Numbered from the stretch's first letter, positions 48,200 through 57,356 are shown. The stretch is DNA of 64,000 nt from Shewanella marina JCM 15074 (GCF_000614975.1 NZ_BALM01000001.1:248001-312000), one strand, 5' to 3'. Program-made: numbers and translations. The notes: generated by a model from the sequence alone, not told the origin.

Positions 48200-49206
48200 T
48201 AGCGTCGTCCTTGTCCACGAATGAGCAGAAAAATGAAAAATGGTGCGCCAATGCAAGCGGTTAAAATGCCTAGCGGTAACTCAATATCGACGAGAGTGCG
48301 AGATAAGGTATCTGTAAACAACAGCAGCGCAGCACCCGTTAACATTGACGTGGGCAGGAGCTGTCTAAAGTCTGCGCCTGCCATTAATCGGGCTATATGA
48401 GGCACGACCAATCCTAGCCAACCAACAATTCCCGCGAGTGATACCGCAGCGGCGGTCAGTAGGGTTGCAGAAGCAATAAAGATTAATCGAGTTTGACGCA
48501 CATTAATGCCAAGTGTTTTAGCTTCATCATCAGGCAAACTCAGGAGGTTCATGCGCCAACGTAATAAAAACAGCGGTAATAAGCCGATTAAGATGAGAGG
48601 CATTGTTGCTTGTAAGTCTGACAAACTAATGCCAGACAATCCGCCCATTAACCAAAATGTAATCGAGGGTAATTGACTATAAGGATCGGCCAATAATTTG
48701 ATTAATGAGATCCCCGCACCACATAGTGCTGCTAAAGCAATACCGACCAACACCAGTGATAGCATAGGGTCTCGCTGCTGGCTAAGCCTTGCTATAGCGC
48801 AGACTAATAACACCATCAACATACCGGAACCAAATGCCAGTAGTTGGATCATTAACATAGATTGATCAAGATAGATCCCAAGTACTGCGCCCAGTCCAGC
48901 TCCCGCAGAAACCCCTAAAATATCTGGTGAAACTAACGGATTGCGAAACATGCCTTGATAAGCGGCTCCAGCAGCAGCAAGACCTGCACCAATCATAATC
49001 GCGGCTAAAATGCGTGGTAGACGTAAATGCCAAAATACATTAGCCGCACTGTCATTGATGTCGTTACTGTGTTGACTGAAAAAATGCAATAACAGCATGC
49101 CTTGTTGTTGCAAGCTCAGAGGGTATTGACCACTACTGAAAGCCAGTAGTAATGAACCGAGGCAGACACAAATAAGCAGCGGATATTTGATGTGAGTTAG
49201 GGTCAT
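48199..49206 (-). CDS. FecCD/BtuC/MolB-type ABC permease
   Basis: 335 residues with about ten helices. LPRILAAIMIGAGLAAAGAAYQGMFRNPLVSPDILGVSAGAG is the core FecCD signature; the C-terminal AAVSLAGIVGWLGLVVPHIARLM is the second. Forms the homodimeric pore with the ATPase. Start overlaps the binding-protein stop by 4 bases (ATGA). Confidence 0.93.
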   Translation of the reverse strand: MTLTHIKYPLLICVCLGSLLLAFSSGQYPLSLQQQGMLLLHFFSQHSNDINDSAANVFWHLRLPRILAAIMIGAGLAAAGAAYQGMFRNPLVSPDILGVSAGAGLGAVLGIYLDQSMLMIQLLAFGSGMLMVLLVCAIARLSQQRDPMLSLVLVGIALAALCGAGISLIKLLADPYSQLPSITFWLMGGLSGISLSDLQATMPLILIGLLPLFLLRWRMNLLSLPDDEAKTLGINVRQTRLIFIASATLLTAAAVSLAGIVGWLGLVVPHIARLMAGADFRQLLPTSMLTGAALLLFTDTLSRTLVDIELPLGILTACIGAPFFIFLLIRGQGRR

Positions 49207-50230
49207 ATAGCGAGTAGCTGCCTTACTTGTGGTAGTGATAATTGGCTTTGGTAAAAATGTTCAAAAAATTGCTGAACATCTAATTCGACTTGTTGAGGGG
49301 AAATATTCAAAAGACGATTTTGCAAGTATTGCAACCCAAGTAATCGATTGATCCCTGGCGGAGTATCAAGCCAGCCGAAAGGCTGATTGCTAAATACTAA
49401 GAGTTGATTAGTTTTAATCGCTCGAAGTGAACGCCATACTGGGTGATGTTGAATATGTTGCGCAAATAATGGCTCCTGAGTGATGATAACATCAGGATCC
49501 CATTGAATAATTTGCTCCATAGAGACCTGTGCTAAACCATAAAAATGTTGGCTTTGAGCAACATTTTTTAAACCTAACACTTCTATTGCCTGAGTATGAA
49601 TAGAGCCAGATAAACCTGTTTGTTGGCCATTAGGACTGCGAGCAAAATAAAAGCTTTTACTGCTATGTGTCGCCGCATAATGGTTAGCATTATTAAGAAT
49701 ATTATTAGCTTTTTCAGCCAAGATATTAGCTCTTGTCTCTAGCCCTAATACTTGTCCCAGTTGTTGTAGTTGTGCCGCGCTATCTTGCAAATTACCGTCA
49801 ATTAATAGGGTATTGATACCCGTTAATTGTTGTAATCGGTGCGCGAGTGATAAGTGCGTGTTGGATACATTGCCACAATCAACGATTAAGTCTGGTTGTA
49901 GCTGGAGTAGTGACTCTAACGACAGCAAGGTATTTTTACCTGATAAACGTCCTAGTTTGGGCTTATCAAAAATAGGGTTGGTGAGTCCAGCGCGAATGAG
50001 TGCCGCAGGGTTTTGGTTGGCATAACCTAAAAGTTTTTCCGGGCAGAGTGCCATTAACAGCGAATCTGCAGGGCCACCGGCGCTGACGATTCGTTGTATT
50101 TTATTCGCTTGAGGCAGTGAAAGTCCGAGCTGGTGGATTAATTGAGATTGATTTTTGCATAAGCGAGCTTAGGCAGGAGAGAGCAAATCCCAACACCGAT
50201 GCAACCCGCTAAAAAATCTCTTCTATCCAT
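49203..50230 (-). CDS. Tat-exported ABC substrate-binding protein, frame broken near 50143
   Basis: An ATG at 50230 opens a Tat-like signal (MDRRDFLAGCIGVGICSL with RRDFL, ending in LAYA) that then stops at KINLN. One base back the frame resumes LIHQLGLSLPQANKIQRIVSAGGPADSLLMALCPEKLLGY and runs on as a class III binding protein (LPDLIVDCG-like LQPDLIVDCGNVS; GLAQVSMEQIIQWDPDVIITQ). One added base in AA(A)TTAATC restores a full protein of about 340 residues. Binding-protein class fits metal-chelate or molybdate ligands (BtuF/FhuD/MolA). The start lies 27 bases after the ModE-type palindrome. Confidence 0.85.
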
Positions 50231-50256
50231 TATCATCACTATCCAATATTTTAAAG

Positions 50257-50280
50257 CGATATATACTAAGTTATATATCG
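50257..50280 (-). promoter_or_regulatory. Putative ModE operator of the uptake operon
   Basis: CGATATATA-N6-TATATATCG: two perfect 9-base arms with a 6-base spacer (CTAAGT). This fits the ModE box CGnTATATn-N6-nAYATAnCG known from the E. coli modABC promoter, both in arm sequence and spacing. It lies 27 bases before the first gene of the operon, where ModE-molybdate would repress. Direct similarity is seen; regulator binding is inferred. Confidence 0.7.
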
Positions 50281-50479
50281 AGTGCGATAGAGTACGTTGA
50301 ACCTAAAAAAAGTCAACCAACCGAGTTCACACTTTTAACAACTTGGACTTAAAGGTAATTGAAATGTAATGGCTAAAAAGAGCTTGGTTTTAGCATAAAT
50401 AAAGCTTAAATAGGCTTTAATTAGATTGCCAATAGCCGCTTTAATATTGAACAATCTAATTAACTAGAGGAGGGATGAT

Positions 50480-51142
50480 TTAATTAATTCGCTTGATTTT
50501 TACTTTTGCAACGGCAGCTTGCCAACCATAATCAAATCGGCTTAAGTCTGCTTCGCCGTGAATGCCTGGACTTGGGTAAACGTAGCCTTCATCGGATGCT
50601 GCTGGAACTGAAAATGGGTTGCCACCACATTGTGGGCCGGGAATATCGCTACATAATTCGCTATTGACCTCGGTGCCGGCATCATAGGCATGCATTCGAT
50701 AGTGCACCACTTGGCCTTTCTGTTTTGGTAGTTTTTTGCCGCGCAGTGACACCATGGTGTCATTGGTGGGCAGTAGCATAGAAATCAGGCTCAAATGATT
50801 AAATCGAGCTTGGCCATCAATTGTAAAAGTCACACTTTGACCATGAGTTAATAATCCTGCACTTGCAGCCGTGCTGGCAACGCTATAGGTATTATCTAAT
50901 TCATCTTTTAAGCCGCTGATATCGCCACCTTCGGCGACATTGGCAACATTGTCAGATGCCGCATGCCCTAATCTGAATAGTTGCATGCCTTTTTTATGGG
51001 TCGCCCCTAAAAATGGGGTGAAGGCAATGCCTTTAGTTAAATTGGTAACGGTGACTTCATATACTCGTTGATTATCCGCAAAAGCCGATGCGGATGCCGC
51101 TAAAGTGAGGATTAATAAACTTGATTTAATGGTATTATTCAT
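50480..51142 (-). CDS. Exported spondin-domain protein
   Basis: About 220 residues. Signal peptide (SSLLILTLAASASAFA) then RVYEVTVTNLTKGIAFTPFLGATHKKG and RFNHLSLISMLLPTNDTMVSL, the spondin N-terminal domain pattern, with a cysteine pair near LCSDIPGPQCGG. Bacterial spondin-domain proteins are exported and of unknown function. Start ATG 51142 chosen by the signal peptide and AGAACCTTG region; the upstream ATG at 51208 would add 22 residues without sense. Confidence 0.75.
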   Translation of the reverse strand: MNNTIKSSLLILTLAASASAFADNQRVYEVTVTNLTKGIAFTPFLGATHKKGMQLFRLGHAASDNVANVAEGGDISGLKDELDNTYSVASTAASAGLLTHGQSVTFTIDGQARFNHLSLISMLLPTNDTMVSLRGKKLPKQKGQVVHYRMHAYDAGTEVNSELCSDIPGPQCGGNPFSVPAASDEGYVYPSPGIHGEADLSRFDYGWQAAVAKVKIKRIN

Positions 51143-51368
51143 AACAAGGTTCTCATATTTATAGTAGGGATTATTTATTTCTCTTTGACTATAAAAAACG
51201 TTTGTCACGAATTTCTCACAGAATAACTATTTTTTAATCACAGCAGCTTATAAATATATATAGGCATTATTATCCAATATAAATTTAATTAAGTGATATT
51301 GGTCAATGTTAATAACAAAAACGTGATATTAAGTAGTTGACCATTAGAGCATTAATGGTCAACTAGCG

Positions 51369-52889
51369 TTAGTTTATTCCAAGTTTTTTCATTTTACTGC
51401 GTAGTGTGTTGGGATTAATATCTAATAACTCAGCAGCACCTGCTGGACCATATAATTTCCCTCCTGTAATTTTTAAAGCATGCTCAATATATTTTTTTGT
51501 CATTTCATCTAGTGGAATAAGTTGATTTGTGACATGACTAGGATCAACGATAACTGTTGTGTCAGTCACTTTATTAACGAGTATGGTTGAATGATTTAAA
51601 AAATCGAAATTAAGCGGTTTATTAGCTGCTTGAATGACTGCTCGTTCAAGTACGTTGATTAATTCTCTTACATTACCGGGCCATGAATATCGCTGTAATT
51701 GGGTTAATTGTTCAGTTGCAATTTGCGGTAAGCATGGCAAATTAAATTTAATTTGCAGTTGTTCTAAAAAGAACTGAATCAGTAATGGGATATCTTGCTT
51801 TCTCTGTCTTAATGCAGGAATATCAATTGGAAATACCGCTAATCGATACCAAAGATCTTGCCTAAATTCGCCATTGAGCACCATGGTGTATAAATCACGG
51901 TGAGTGGCTGCAATAACGCGAATATCGAGTTGGACTGACTCAGTACTACCCACTCTAGTAATGGTGTTATTTTGCAATACGCGCAATAGTCTAACTTGGG
52001 CACTTAGCGGTAACTCGCCTATTTCATCTAGAAAAATAGTGCCGCCATTTGCTTGTTCAAAACAACCTGCTTTACGGGTTTCTGCACCAGTAAATGCCCC
52101 TTTTTCATAGCCAAATAGTTCTGAATCAATTAATGATTCAGGGATTGCACCACAGTTAATTTTAACAAAAGCTCGATCGTGACGATTAGAGGCTTGATGG
52201 ATACTATTCGCAATGACCTCTTTACCACAACCTGTCTCACCGAGTAACAATACATGGGTATTGACTTGGGCAACGGCAGTTACTTGTTGCATCACTTGTT
52301 TTAAGCCACCATGTGCACCAATAACACCAAATTGCAGTTCGGTTTGAGTTGTAATGCTACACGGGTTATCAGCTAAAGTATGTTGCTGTAATTGGTTGCG
52401 ATTTTTTAAATGGAAAGCATTAATAAATGAAAAAGTATGACTAAATGGTTCAATGAGTTGAGCATGGTAAGCGTTAAAGGCCGCGGCTTTTTTTGAATAA
52501 AAACCAACAACGCCTAAATGTGTTTGTTCACAAGTCATACGTAATAACATTATTGATTTTATATCGGGAAATACTTTTGGAGCGACATAATTAGTCACAG
52601 GATCTTGAGTTATATCATTAATAATATGAATTAATGGTCGCTGTGGATCTTGCAGTTTATCAATATATTCTTGTGGCAAAGGGATCTGTTGCTCTAGAAA
52701 TTCAGCTGTTGATTTATTGGCATGAGCTAGAAATTGAATATCTTTATATTGAGGGCGATATTTATTGATGAATATGCCATCCATAGGAAGGTATTTAATC
52801 ATAAGATCAAAATAATTTTTAAGTGACACATTTAATTCTAATGTGTTACATAGCTGTTGATTAGCTTCAAAGAATAAATTTTTTTCCAT
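51369..52889 (-). CDS. Sigma-54-dependent transcriptional activator
   Basis: 506 residues. N-terminal GAF-like sensory domain (~1-165). Central AAA+ domain: Walker A GETGCGKE (217-224), the sigma-54 contact loop GAFTGA (264-269), Walker B GGTIFLDE (282-289), R-finger region [14 protein letters not shown]-terminal Fis-type helix-turn-helix ([32 protein letters not shown]). Divergent from the flavoprotein-lyase-cytochrome operon, whose promoter region carries a -24/-12 element, so it is the likely activator. The GAF domain may bind the inducing aromatic or amino acid. Confidence 0.92.
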   Translation of the reverse strand: MEKNLFFEANQQLCNTLELNVSLKNYFDLMIKYLPMDGIFINKYRPQYKDIQFLAHANKSTAEFLEQQIPLPQEYIDKLQDPQRPLIHIINDITQDPVTNYVAPKVFPDIKSIMLLRMTCEQTHLGVVGFYSKKAAAFNAYHAQLIEPFSHTFSFINAFHLKNRNQLQQHTLADNPCSITTQTELQFGVIGAHGGLKQVMQQVTAVAQVNTHVLLLGETGCGKEVIANSIHQASNRHDRAFVKINCGAIPESLIDSELFGYEKGAFTGAETRKAGCFEQANGGTIFLDEIGELPLSAQVRLLRVLQNNTITRVGSTESVQLDIRVIAATHRDLYTMVLNGEFRQDLWYRLAVFPIDIPALRQRKQDIPLLIQFFLEQLQIKFNLPCLPQIATEQLTQLQRYSWPGNVRELINVLERAVIQAANKPLNFDFLNHSTILVNKVTDTTVIVDPSHVTNQLIPLDEMTKKYIEHALKITGGKLYGPAGAAELLDINPNTLRSKMKKLGIN

Positions 52890-52916
52890 TCATATTTAGT
52901 TAATGCCGTTAATTAT

Positions 52917-52966
52917 CGTGATCATAAATCGTTATATTTCGTGATTCCGTGCGTGAGTTCATAAAT
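52917..52966 (+). promoter_or_regulatory. Possible activator binding sites for the sigma-54 promoter
   Basis: CGTGAT is found at 52917 and 52940, and CGTGAG at 52952. Two of them run into a common tail (CATAAAT, at 52923 and 52960). Direct repeated half-sites 30-80 bases upstream of a -24/-12 promoter are where sigma-54 activators bind. Not a match to a known activator consensus. Confidence 0.45.
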
Positions 52967-52995
52967 ATGGCTGTTTTATTCATAAATAAATTACT

Positions 52996-53011
52996 TGGCA
53001 TATTATTCGCT
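52996..53011 (+). promoter_or_regulatory. Sigma-54 (-24/-12) promoter of the reductase-lyase operon
   Basis: TGGCATATTATTCGCT fits the consensus TGGCAC-N5-TTGCA: GG and GC are 12 bases apart, as required, with two mismatches (TGGCAT and TCGC). It lies 37 bases before the flavoprotein ATG, giving a leader of about 25 bases. Confidence 0.7.
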
Positions 53012-53047
53012 ATATAAAGCGTAAATTATTAAATAGATGGATCCCCC

Positions 53048-54601
53048 ATGACTGATAAAGCGCTATTAAGTAAAAGTCGCCGTAATTTATTAAAAGGTGG
53101 TGCCGCATTGGCGGTAACGAGTTTAACCTTAACCTCTAATTCGGTATTAGCCTCAGAGTCGACCCAATCACCCCAGTTTGATGAAGTGGTAGATGTCATT
53201 GTCGTTGGTAGTGGCTTTGCTGGTATGGCAGCTGCCTTGCAAGCCAGAGAAGCCGGTGCCAGCGTGATGGTTATCGATAAGATGCCTGTATTTGGTGGCA
53301 ACTCTACGATTAACGGCGGCGCAATGGCCGTGGCGGGAAGCCCACTACAAAAGCAAGCCGGTATTCAAGACAGTGTTGATGTGATGGTTGCCGATATGTT
53401 GGCGGCTGGACGTGGTATGAACGACGTTGAGATGTTGCGTTTAATCTGCAATGGCACTTCTGAGTCTTGTGATTGGCTAATGGCCCATGGAGTGCAATGG
53501 AAACCATTTGTGCAGCACTTTGGTGGACATTCAATTCAACGAGTATTGCAGACCAAAGAGAGCTCGGGCGCTGGCATCATTAGACCGTTAATCAAAGCGG
53601 CGCGCCAAAATGGCGTGGATATGCGTAATCAGGTCAAAATGGAGCAGTTTATCGTTGATGATAATGGTCGTGTGATTGGTCTTCAAGTACGTGAAAATCA
53701 TTTCTATAAGAAACCTAATTCAGGTTTAGTTAAGCACCTTGGGGCTCGCAAAGGGGTGATTATGGCGAGCGGTGGTTTTTCTCGTGATATTGAGTTTCGC
53801 ATGATGCAGATGCCAGAGCTTAATACCGATTTAGACTCAACCAACCACGCTGGGGCAACCTCAGAAGCATTAAAACAGATGATGCTGATTGGTGCTAACC
53901 CGATTCATTTAGATCAAATTCAATTAGGACCTTGGGCCTCACCAGACGAGAAAGGTTTTGGCACCGCATCTCAGTTCAATACGATTGCGACTTATCCACA
54001 CGGAATCGTAGTTGATGCACGCAGTGGCGAGCGATTCTTTAACGAGCTGGCTGACCGTAAAGCGCGCGCTGATGCCATTATGACCCGTCGAGATGAGCAA
54101 GGACGTCCTGTTTATCCCATTGGCTTTACCAATGCGAAAGGCGCAGCTAAAGCGCAAACGCTAGAGTGGGGCATGAAATATAACGTTATTAAGAAAGCCG
54201 ATACGCTTGCAGAATTAGCCGCAATTTATGGTATGCCTGCAGACAAATTAATCGCACAAGTTGAACGCTGGAATAACGCAGTAACCAATAAGCAAGATGA
54301 AGAGTTTGGCCGACCAATGCAAGAGGCTATTTTACTTGATAGCGGCCCTTGGTATGGCGTCCGCATGTGGCCAAAAGTGCACTATTGCATGGGGGGCGTC
54401 AAAGTAAATACCCGTTCTGAAGTGATGCATCTAGTCACCAATAAAGCCATTGCAGGTTTGTATGCTGCTGGGGAAGTTACTGGTGGCGTACATGGTGCAA
54501 GTCGATTGGGGGCTTGTGCGGTGGCGGAAGGTATTGTAACTGGCCGAAATGCTGGTCGAATTTGCGGTACAGCTGATGCTGCAGCGCTTAAAACTGCATA
54601 A
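53048..54601 (+). CDS. Exported FAD-dependent enoate reductase-like flavoprotein (UrdA/FccA family)
   Basis: 517 residues with a Tat-type signal (SRRNLLKGGAA, RR at 11-12; cleavage after VLA near 35). FAD motif VVGSGFAGMAAAL (residues 53 onward). FccA-type active site: GERFFNELADRKARADAI aligns the catalytic Arg of flavocytochrome c, and GVHGASRLGACAVAEGI holds the conserved Arg of the GxNRLG segment. The Asn-His-Thr region of fumarate enzymes reads KVHYCMGG, with Tyr for one His, and the fumarate carboxylate-binding His is not seen (IQLGPW). So it reduces a C=C bond of another acid. Unlike FccA it has no haem domain; a separate four-haem gene follows. Confidence 0.88.
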   Translation: MTDKALLSKSRRNLLKGGAALAVTSLTLTSNSVLASESTQSPQFDEVVDVIVVGSGFAGMAAALQAREAGASVMVIDKMPVFGGNSTINGGAMAVAGSPLQKQAGIQDSVDVMVADMLAAGRGMNDVEMLRLICNGTSESCDWLMAHGVQWKPFVQHFGGHSIQRVLQTKESSGAGIIRPLIKAARQNGVDMRNQVKMEQFIVDDNGRVIGLQVRENHFYKKPNSGLVKHLGARKGVIMASGGFSRDIEFRMMQMPELNTDLDSTNHAGATSEALKQMMLIGANPIHLDQIQLGPWASPDEKGFGTASQFNTIATYPHGIVVDARSGERFFNELADRKARADAIMTRRDEQGRPVYPIGFTNAKGAAKAQTLEWGMKYNVIKKADTLAELAAIYGMPADKLIAQVERWNNAVTNKQDEEFGRPMQEAILLDSGPWYGVRMWPKVHYCMGGVKVNTRSEVMHLVTNKAIAGLYAAGEVTGGVHGASRLGACAVAEGIVTGRNAGRICGTADAAALKTA

Positions 54602-54612
54602 TTAATATTGGA

Positions 54613-56267
54613 ATGATGAAAATGAAAATAAATCGTAAATTACTGCTTGCCACTATGGCGTTATCTGTAAGTTCACATGCTGCATTCGCGATGGACAATG
54701 TGCTACTTGATGGTAAAAATCTCACTCAAACTCAGGCATGGGCCATTGCTGATGGGGCTAAAGTTGAGATTGCACCCAAATCAATCCAAAACTTGCAAAT
54801 TGCGTATGATTTACTTATGGAATCAGCACGTTTAGGTAAGCCTGTATATGGTTTAACCGTTGGTGTTGGGTTAAACAAAGACCATAAATTATTTGATAGC
54901 ACAGGGCAATTAAGCCCGTCAGTATTAGCAGCGTCGCAAAAGTTTAATTACAGCACCTTACGTGCGCATAGTGCGGGTGTGGGCGAAGCTATGCCTGTAC
55001 GTTTGACACGATTAGCAATGGCGGTGCGACTCAACACTATTTTGGCTGGCCATACTGGGGTGCAACCTGTTGTGGCAGAACTCTATCAATCATATTTGAA
55101 CAAAGGGTTAGTGCCCGTTATTCCTGCAAAAGGCACCGTTGGCGAAGCGGATATTTTGTTGTCGTCCCATGTTGGCTTAGCATGATTGGCGAGTGGCAAG
55201 TGAACTACAAAGGCAAAGTGGTGAGTAGCGCTGAAGCAATGGCTGATGCCAATATCAAACCATTAAAGCCGATGGGTAAAGATGCGTTATCAATTTTATC
55301 GAATAACTCTGTTTCAGTTGCTTATGCAATGCAAGGTTATCAAAAAGCTGAGCATTTACTGGCGATTTCACCAACTGTATTTGGCCTGAGTTTAGAAGGT
55401 TTAAATGGCAATATTGCGCCATTTTTACCGCAAACTAATGATATTCGTCCATTCCCATACATTGGTGCGACAGCCGCAGATATTCTGGCGCAATTAGATG
55501 GCAGTTACTTATGGCAAGCGAATAGTAAGCGTCCATTGCAAGATCCTCTAAGCTATCGCACTACGGGTTATACGCTTGCAAGTGCGCAAAAAGCGCTGGT
55601 TGATTTAAAGCAGGTGATTGATATTCAAATTAACCATTCAGATGATAATCCTGCTGTCGTGGTGGGGGCTTCAGATCAATATAGCCAGTATTCACAGGTT
55701 GCCCAGTACTTAGTGGCAGGGCAAGGTGGTGTGTTCCCTACCACAAACTTTGAACCACTTCCGGTTGCGTTAGCGGTACAGAGTTTAAGTGTGGCATTAA
55801 CGCATGTAGCGCATAATAGCGTGCAGCGAACCATTCATTTATCAGATAGTCATTTTACTCAGCTATCTCGCTTTTTAAGTGCACCTAACAACCAAGGGCA
55901 TGCATTCGGTGCGATTCAAAAAGCATTTGTTGATATGCAAGTGCGCAACAAACAGCTGGCTCAACCAGTGTCATTTGATGGTATTGCGATTGCAGGCAAT
56001 ATTGAAGATACCTTTACTAATTTAGCATTAGCATCAGAAAACTTAATTAAGATTGTTGATAACACTGAAGTGATTTATGGGTTAGAAGTATTGCACTCAA
56101 GCCAAGCAATTGATTTAAGAAAACAAGCAGATCAGTCATTGGCTATTGGCCATAGCACTGGAAAGCTATATCAAGCCTATCGTCAAGTGGTGCCATTTGT
56201 CAGCCAAGACCGTCCATTTACGCCAGATATTCAGGCTTCAACTCAATTTATCGCTAACTATAAATAA
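54613..56267 (+). CDS. Exported HAL/PAL-superfamily lyase without Ala-Ser-Gly triad, frame broken near 55182
   Basis: Signal peptide (LLLATMALSVSSHAAFA), then lyase sequence: Tyr in KPVYGLTVGVG, KGLVPVIPAKGTVGEADI, KDALSILSNNSVSVAYAM, LQDPLSYRTTGYTLAS with conserved Arg, and NHSDDNPAVVV. In classical members the MIO-forming triad reads GASGDL; here it is GEADI, so the Ser that cyclises is missing. First frame ends HVGLA-stop; second begins MIGEW one base back, overlapping as ATGA. One added A gives HVGLAMIGEW, so a missing base is likely. Total about 550 residues. Exported, so it should act in the periplasm next to the reductase. Confidence 0.85.
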
Positions 56268-56292
56268 TAGTGATTAAAACTAGGATAATTAT

Positions 56293-56672
56293 ATGTTTAA
56301 ACATCTATTATGTGCTGTATTAGTGTTAAGTTTATCGCCATTATCGGCTTCTGCATTTGGGGTAAAAGATTACCATAAAGAGGTGATGACCAATGAGTCA
56401 GGCAAAGTTGAATGCAGTGTTTGTCATGGCGATCAAAAACGCAAAACTATTCCAGAGATGAGCGCATGCGAAGCATGTCATGGCACGGCACAAGAGGTGC
56501 TGAATCAACTAAACGTCCTGCTAATGCAGGTCATAGTGTTGAGCCTAACCCACATGATAGTTTGCACTATGGTACAGATTTACCGTGCAGTTATTGTCAT
56601 TTAGAGCATAAACAAAGTGAAGTTTATTGTAATCAATGCCATGAATTTACTTATCCTGAAATGAAGCGTTAA
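56293..56672 (+). CDS. Exported four-haem cytochrome c, frame broken near 56507
   Basis: Signal peptide (LLCAVLVLSLSPLSASA) and four Cys-x-x-Cys-His sites: CSVCH, CEACH in the first frame, CSYCH and CNQCH in the second. Spacing and surroundings (CEACHGTAQEV, YCNQCHEF) are like the N-terminal haem domain of Shewanella fumarate reductase FccA. The frame breaks after AQEV; one added G (GAGGTG(G)CTGAA) gives AQEVAESTKRPANAGH. About 126 residues. It should pass electrons from CymA-type quinol oxidases to the flavoprotein two genes upstream. Confidence 0.88.
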
Positions 56673-56687
56673 TTGTAATAGTTATTA

Positions 56688-56716
56688 AAAAGAGCCCATT
56701 TATATGGGCTCTTTTT
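56688..56716 (+). terminator. Terminator of the reductase-lyase-cytochrome operon
   Basis: Stem AAAGAGCCCA / TGGGCTCTTT, loop TTTATA, T5. Also in a place to serve the convergent trmO gene. Confidence 0.9.
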
Positions 56717-56735
56717 ATTTTCAACAGTCGATCAT

Positions 56736-57209
56736 TTATTTGAAACGATCATCCGAGCGGGTTGTTTTCGGATCCATTCCCTGTTCATACCAACCATCTT
56801 TAGTGTGTTTAATATTATCAAATGCTTGAATATACGGCTTAATATCTAAGATCGGTGTGCCATCAAGTAGATCGATATCTTTAACAAAAATAATATTGTC
56901 TTCAATATGATCGATCTCAGCAATAGATAGCCCAATTGGGTTAGGTCTTTTGGGTGACCGGGTGGCAAAAATTCCGTGGGGTTTAGTATCAAGAAAAGGG
57001 ATCACGGTTAGTGCCGATTGACCCATTTTATGTAAATGGAAAATAACATAAATATGTGAAAATTCAGCTAAATCTTGTAGTCCAGCTTGCAGCTCTTCAT
57101 TAATCACAATTTGTGCAAGGTTGTTAGCAATACCCGCACCTTGTATCGGCATATCACTAATATCTTTATAAGCTGTTTTAGCAAAACCAATGGCAGTAAA
57201 TTCAATCAT
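56736..57209 (-). CDS. trmO: tRNA-m6t6A37 methyltransferase TrmO (TsaA/YaeB)
   Basis: 157 residues. EFTAIGFAKTAYKDISDMPIQG, FSHIYVIFHLHKM, and the core GIFATRSPKRPNPIGLSIAEID are TrmO signatures. The enzyme methylates t6A37 in certain tRNAs with SAM through a beta-barrel fold. Shorter than the E. coli form (235 residues), lacking the C-terminal extension, as in many bacteria. Confidence 0.9.
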   Translation of the reverse strand: MIEFTAIGFAKTAYKDISDMPIQGAGIANNLAQIVINEELQAGLQDLAEFSHIYVIFHLHKMGQSALTVIPFLDTKPHGIFATRSPKRPNPIGLSIAEIDHIEDNIIFVKDIDLLDGTPILDIKPYIQAFDNIKHTKDGWYEQGMDPKTTRSDDRFK

Positions 57210-57316
57210 TATTTTTTATATCGAGTTGGAATCTAATGATTACTGTAACTGAAATGACAAAGATTAACTTATGACTGTCGCACATTTTTATAGAAGCTTG
57301 CCTGAATTGCAGATAC

Positions 57317-57345
57317 AAAAAAGCCTGCTCGAAAGCAGGCTTTTT
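57317..57345 (-). terminator. Terminator of the tRNA gene
   Basis: Stem GCCTGC / GCAGGC with TCGAAA loop, A6 on the left (T on the tRNA strand) 12 bases after the tRNA 3' end. Confidence 0.88.
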
Positions 57346-57356
57346 CGTTTAATTCA

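Noticed and set aside
50257..50280. Fur box
   Set aside because: The palindrome has CG ends and TATAT arms with a 6-base spacer, unlike the GATAATGATwATCATTATC pattern; it fits ModE better.
54613..56267. Two separate genes coupled by ATGA
   Set aside because: The overlap looks like coupling, but the two parts form one lyase without a domain boundary at this point, and eight other genes in the window are broken in the same sense.
53048..56672. Plain histidine degradation (hut) or fumarate reductase genes
   Set aside because: The lyase is exported and lacks Ala-Ser-Gly, no hutU/hutI/hutG are present, and the flavoprotein lacks the fumarate His and the haem domain.
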